DNA of 64,000 nucleotides, taken from assembly GCA_037903355.1 (NCBI GenBank), contig JBAJFE010000047.1, forward strand, positions 62,001 through 126,000, given 5' to 3'. Source of the stretch: Trichuris trichiura. Taxonomy: Eukaryota > Nematoda > Enoplea > Trichinellida > Trichuridae. Below are positions 55,096 through 64,000 of this stretch, piece by piece; position 1 is the stretch's first letter, and each line of letters opens with the position of its first letter. A program made the translations under genes and the position numbers. Under the pieces are notes generated by a model that was not told where the DNA came from, did not search any database, and was given only the letters and a program-made list of their open reading frames with translations.

Positions 55096-56622
55096 ACCCC
55101 TGAGCTCTACGGTCTTCCAAAGGTGCACAAACCAGAGGTTCCATTAAGACCAATAGTTTCCACAATTAACAGCACCACAAGTGAACTTAGTAAGTACTTA
55201 AAAAAGATCATCAAGCCACTAACTGGCAATGAATCGTCCTTCGTGAAAAATAGTAAAAGCTTCGTCAATGAAATACGAAACTACCATCTAGAACCGGACG
55301 AGATTTTAGTCAGTTACGACGTGAAAGATCTATTCCCGAGCATTCCAATCTCAGACACTGTCGAAACCTTATACAATCTCCTCAATACAGATACAACTCT
55401 GTCCAGCAGAACTAATTTAAACCCCTTCCACATTGTCAAGCTAGTGTCGTTCTGCATGCAAGATGGCAATTACTTCATGTTTGACAATAAGTTCTACAAG
55501 CAATCTAACAGGGTTCCTATGGGCAGTTCACTATCTCCTGTCCTGGCGGAAATATTCATGGAAAGTTTTGAAAAGGAAATGTCCGAAACTGTAGACAGAG
55601 AAATTGCTCCACGACTATACAAAAGATATGTCGATGATATCTTCGTCATTATAAAAGATGGGAAAGAGGAGCAATTTCTGCAGTTTCTTAACAGCATCCG
55701 GCCGAATCAAATAGTCTTTGCAATGGAAAAAGAGGCGAGTAAAACCCTTCCTTTCCTGGACGCCCTAATTATTCGCACAGATCAGGGACTCAAAACCAGA
55801 GTATACGGAAAGCTGACACACACCGAACAGTACCTTGATTTCTCATCACATCACCCACGATCGGTAATGCGGGGTATCATCTCTGGCATGATCAATAGAG
55901 CGATAGTTTTATGCGAACATGAATTTATCCAATCAGAATTTAACTATATTCGAAAGATTTTTTACAAAAACAACTATCCGAAATCTTTCATCAACCAAGT
56001 GTTCAAAAACAAGCTCCACAACCGGGAATCACACCATCCAAACATCCTGCCCGACACACGGTTGGTTATCCCCTATGTGGCAGGGTTAGGAGAAAAGATT
56101 ATCCGGCTAGGAAAACAGTTAGGATTCCAAGTCTTTTTCAAAAGCTTCCCCAACCTCAGGACCATTTTCCGGAAGGACAAAACCAAAATCCCAAAAAACA
56201 AAAGAACAGGACTGGTCTACGCAATCAAATGCCCTTGTTCAAGAGTGTACATCGGAGAAACGGGAAACACCTTAGAACATAGATTCAACGAACATATTAA
56301 AGGTCTTACCACTTATAAAAACGCAAAAAACATCCTCAACAACGACAACAACCCTACAAGACGACGTGGAAGGAAAATCGTGAACCCAAAAACTACCATG
56401 GACAAAGCAATACAGGCCTCCGCGGTCGTGGAACACGCCGCACGTTGCAACCAGACTCTCCATCCGAAAGTTTTGTGCTACGAAAGCAATTTGCGCTTAC
56501 GGAAAATCAAAGAAGCTCTATACATCAGGCACAACGAGACGTACAATAGAGATCAAGGAGCAGAAATAAACGAACTATGGGGAAACATTGTCACCCGCTC
56601 TAAATGCTGCTCACTTGACTAA
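55096..56622 (+). CDS. PLE reverse transcriptase with GIY-YIG endonuclease
   Basis: Open for 509 codons from just after the TAG; the first internal Met is at 55,123, but the conserved block PELYGLPKVHKPEVPLRP starts before it, so the true frame began upstream. RT motifs: SYDVKDLFPSIP, NRVPMGSSLSPVLAEIFME, YKRYVDDIFVI (catalytic YVDD) and LPFLDALI. The endonuclease follows: GLVYAIKCPCSRVYIGET, EHRFNEH, then a conserved C-terminus (HAARCNQTLHPKVLCYE, RKIKEALYIRHNETYNRDQG). PLE RTs are related to telomerase and prime at nicked target DNA in the nucleus. No stop codon interrupts this part, so the enzyme domain itself looks recent. Confidence 0.9.
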   Translation, partial: TPELYGLPKVHKPEVPLRPIVSTINSTTSELSKYLKKIIKPLTGNESSFVKNSKSFVNEIRNYHLEPDEILVSYDVKDLFPSIPISDTVETLYNLLNTDTTLSSRTNLNPFHIVKLVSFCMQDGNYFMFDNKFYKQSNRVPMGSSLSPVLAEIFMESFEKEMSETVDREIAPRLYKRYVDDIFVIIKDGKEEQFLQFLNSIRPNQIVFAMEKEASKTLPFLDALIIRTDQGLKTRVYGKLTHTEQYLDFSSHHPRSVMRGIISGMINRAIVLCEHEFIQSEFNYIRKIFYKNNYPKSFINQVFKNKLHNRESHHPNILPDTRLVIPYVAGLGEKIIRLGKQLGFQVFFKSFPNLRTIFRKDKTKIPKNKRTGLVYAIKCPCSRVYIGETGNTLEHRFNEHIKGLTTYKNAKNILNNDNNPTRRRGRKIVNPKTTMDKAIQASAVVEHAARCNQTLHPKVLCYESNLRLRKIKEALYIRHNETYNRDQGAEINELWGNIVTRSKCCSLD

Positions 56623-56869
56623 ATACAAAAAGGAAACAAAGAACTACGGATCAAAACCAACCAAACGGAGAAGAACCTTAAAATGAAATTTCTGAAGAAC
56701 AACACATATCCACAACAAAAAAAATGGCTAGCTGACAGACAGAAGATGAGGACACAAGGAAATCTACTTTAAAAAATTTGACTTTAAACAGTTAAAACAT
56801 CCCCGCGCAACTTCCGTTACATCATTTTAACACCGTGAATTTTCGTTACGTCATTGCTTTATATTAATA

Positions 56870-56907
56870 CCGCTGAAGACGAGTCTCGTTTGACCCGAAA
56901 GCTCCGG
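56870..56907 (+). ncRNA. candidate hammerhead-type ribozyme at PLE 3' end
   Basis: CCG, CTGAAGA (56873-56879), spacer C, GAGTC ... GACCC (stem II with one mismatch), GAAA (56897-56900), AGCT palindrome (56900-56903), CTC, then CGG (56905-56907). The order and the palindromic stem III match dimeric PLE hammerheads; cleavage would fall after CTC. Confidence 0.6.
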
Positions 56908-56972
56908 AATAAAAATATTGTCAACGGGACAAACTTTCCGTAAAAGAAACTCGACATGAAAAAAAGTCCCCT

Positions 56973-59010
56973 CCGAAAAAAATCACTTTTACATGGGCTA
57001 AAAATAAAGTTAATCATTTTTTTGTTTGCCGGTCTCGAATTAGGTACTGTAGACAATAAACTTCTAAAAAGGGAAATTTTTAATGTTTACTTCGCATTAT
57101 GCTTTTGGTGATTACGTCTGTAGATAGACTTAGTATTTTCCGCGGGCAGTGATGAGAGTAAAGCGCGGGCGATATACTGCTTTTGGCATTTCAAAAAATA
57201 TGTGTAATCAAGACTTAGCTTTTCGCTTTTTTAAATGGCATACTGTATCGAATGACGGCTCGCAATGGGATTAGATTCTTGCGAGTCTTTTTTCTTTATC
57301 TTACCTACAGACAGGTCGTTCCGTTAGGAACGATAAAGTGAAATTATGCAAATGCTTTACTTCTGTAGCATAATACTTCGAAAATGAGGTTATTTTAGCA
57401 ACATGTCCACTGTGCGCCTGCAGATTATACCGTAACCAAAGAAATGCAGGTTTCATTTCGGATGTTTCGTTTTTGATGGCATAAAAAACGAGATGATAAG
57501 TTTGCGTTACGGCCGCTGGCCGCACAGTGAGCCAACGAATTCTTCGCCGTAATATAAGGGTATAACAACGGTCATTCGTACTTCCCTAAGATTTGAAGTC
57601 AGTTCAACGCGCATCATTACATAAGATCGTAAATTCATACATTTTGCGTATTGAGGCGCTAAGTGCGAGTTGAACGTATTTTTTTGCGTAAAACTTTTAT
57701 TGCTCAAGTACACAAAACAACAATGGCGTTTTGCACATGAATGAGGGTGTACGTCAGTGCATATCAATCGCACAAGAAAGGTGAACAGAAAAATTTCAAT
57801 TTCTATGCGGACAATGAATGTCCACTCTCCTCCCGACGCGACGTACAAGTATTGTTTTATTCGCTGCTTAGTGGGCAGTAAGAAAACGAGCGTCTCAATC
57901 AAACCGTATACGTAATAGCATGCGCTACGTATCTAGTGCATTTCGGACTTCCATGCCACCGCGGCGGAGAAAGTCGCAATTTCAACGGGCTGCGACTGCC
58001 TGAGAGAAGCTTAGAAAAAAGAAGGCTTTTCTGCTCGGCAAGAAAAAAGGAAACAATAACGGATAAACGAAAACTTTAAAAAAAAGGCAAGCGCATGCAA
58101 ATCGTGCTAGGACGTGCGTGCACGGCGCTGAAGGAAGAATGGGACGAAGTTATCTCTCCATACGCAGCTGAGCCTTCAAGGCAACGCATCGTCTAACGTT
58201 ACTGGGATCCAACTGCCTGCAAGCCGCGAATGAGCACCGGCAGTACGACAACCTATAAAGCGGCGTTCGGCGTAGGCTACTGTAGAAATTCCCAGAAATT
58301 TCAAACGTCTAAATAGTACTTGACGATCACTCGCAACGAGCAGTGCCTTTTAAAAATCATACGTTAGGAAAAAAAATAGGCGCCGCTAAGTTCGCCCGTT
58401 GAATAACGTCTGACAGACCACCTTCGGCAATGGCAAAATGGAAAGGCTACCCTGGCGATAGATCGCAAATCCGTAATACCAAAAATTTGACAAACATTCC
58501 ACGAGACAAGCGGTACAATTCCATCTATCTATCTCTATCTATCGCGTTCGTTCTTCACAACTGGCAGTGATGAGCTGGAGTCCACGCGATGAGCGATCAT
58601 TATTACCTAGTCTCCGTGTGCCGATATGCACATTTGTACAACAGAAACAATAACAAAACAAGAAAAACGAAAAGTATCAAAGGCATCGCAGTATTGCCTG
58701 CCGGCCGGCTGGATGGTCGGCTTCCAAGACAAAGGAAACCAAAAGCGCACGCAAAAAAAGTGATCACACTTAGACTGAACGCACATTATGTGACTACTAT
58801 ACGCATACGAGATGAGAAGCCGAATAGCATTTGCGCACACGGCTCCGGCGGAGCGGCCGAAGCTTGTCTTCAGGCGACTCACATTTGAATACCATAGCGA
58901 CAACGCGGACAGTGTTCTTCGATTGGACGCAACAGCCTGACCGAAAGGTGGCTTTTCAAATAGCACATTATCTACATAGGTTTCCATTTTGCGACTACAG
59001 TACGCTGGGT
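56973..59010. other. non-coding stretch downstream of the kinase gene
   Basis: No conserved frame; short frames at 57,507-57,902 and 58,589-58,888 lack recognisable motifs. A TCTA microsatellite lies at 58,523-58,543. Confidence 0.5.
58523..58543. repeat. TCTA microsatellite
   Basis: ATCTATCTATCTCTATCTATC, five to six imperfect units. Confidence 0.8.
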
Positions 59011-63679
<4,669 letters not shown>

Positions 63680-63717
63680 GCACTGTGTCCACTGTGTTCA
63701 GACCAAACAGACAACGG

Positions 63718-63742
63718 TGACGATGACGACGACGACGACACT
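63718..63742. repeat. GAC trinucleotide repeat in kinase 5' region
   Basis: GTGACGATGACGACGACGACG, about seven units, 40 bp upstream of the proposed kinase ATG (minus strand). Confidence 0.7.
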
Positions 63743-63875
63743 GATAGGATAAATAGAGAAAAGACGTCTACGCAGCGGCGGCAGCCGGTCGGTGGTGGTT
63801 GCAGAGGACAGAGACGTGTTCGTGTCAGCTGAACTAGCTCTCCTGTCGTCATCGGCTGTCAGTTTTAACGTTCAA

Positions 63876-64000
63876 ATGTTTCCACGGATCGACTTGGCTT
63901 TGCTAAAGGGAACTGCGGCCGTTACGTACACCACATACACACGTTTCTTCTTAGGAAAGAAGAAAGACCAACAGAACGACCACTTGCCGCCAATTCTAAG
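63876..64000 (+). CDS. start of a divergent gene, truncated by window end
   Basis: The ATG at 63876 opens 41 codons to the window edge: MFPRIDLALLKGTAAVTYTT, then a basic patch GKKKDQQ and DHLPPIL. A short hydrophobic stretch followed by a basic patch and LPPI recalls the N-terminus of fatty-acid amide hydrolase-2-like amidases, but the evidence is slight. It would share a promoter region of about 200 bp with the kinase. Confidence 0.25.
   Translation, partial: MFPRIDLALLKGTAAVTYTTYTRFFLGKKKDQQNDHLPPIL

Larger units (their letters stand above)
54506..56958 (+). mobile_element. Penelope-like element, nearly complete, 14-bp target duplication
   Basis: Flanked by AAAAAAAGTCCCCT at 54,492-54,505 and 56,959-56,972. 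It carries an N-terminal frame, a reverse transcriptase and a GIY-YIG endonuclease, then a 3' tail with a hammerhead-like motif and a terminal hairpin (56,924-56,941). A frame break between the two coding parts and the absence of an upstream hammerhead copy suggest 5' truncation and inactivity. Confidence 0.88.

Overview
The window looks like nuclear DNA of an invertebrate animal, most likely a nematode of the whipworm (Trichuris-like, Dorylaimia) kind. The reasons are two well-conserved animal genes split by very short introns (mostly 48-60 nt) with TTTCAG/TTTTAG acceptors, serpins without signal peptides, and a heavy load of Penelope-like, pogo-like, gypsy and copia elements. The species assignment is inference; nothing here is prokaryotic.

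Layout. 1-1,130 is the broken 3' half of a Penelope-like element (PLE) whose 5' part is inverted. 1,165-16,434 (block A) and 28,753-47,173 (block B) are direct copies of one roughly 15.3 kb segment; B is longer because it carries a 3.2 kb copia insertion. Each block holds, in order: a possible tiny two-exon secreted peptide, a pogo-type DNA-binding-domain relic, a three-exon serpin, a fold-back repeat, a second serpin, a decayed pogo-like transposon, a small terminal-inverted-repeat element and a Kunitz-like secreted protein gene with an in-frame TAA. Both serpins are intact in block A and both are broken in block B. Block A ends exactly at a gypsy LTR element (16,435-21,590). The spacer 21.6-28.7 kb has no recognisable gene; it holds MITE copies, a degenerate repeat of about 80 bp and a possible PLE tail.

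From 47.2 kb to the end the DNA is single-copy with two real host genes on the minus strand: a ZMYND11/BS69-like chromatin reader (nine exons, 51,122-52,944), which lacks the PWWP domain, and a Nemo-like kinase (nine coding exons, 59,011-63,679). A nearly full PLE (54,506-56,958) with a 14-bp target-site duplication sits between them. A plus-strand reading frame opens at 63,876 and runs off the window, divergent from the kinase.

The most interesting non-gene signal is a recurring RNA-like module at PLE 3' ends. It has a hammerhead-ribozyme-type core (CTGAAGA, stem II, GAAA, palindromic AGCT) followed by a short ACGG/CCGT hairpin. It occurs at the tails of both PLEs and also as two stand-alone short insertions (49.6 kb and 14.5 kb). 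Other points of interest are gene conversion between serpins with diverging reactive loops, a serpin broken by a fold-back inversion, a gypsy gag start codon embedded in the primer-binding site, a copia element with its empty site preserved in the sister block, and the shared stop codon in the Kunitz genes.
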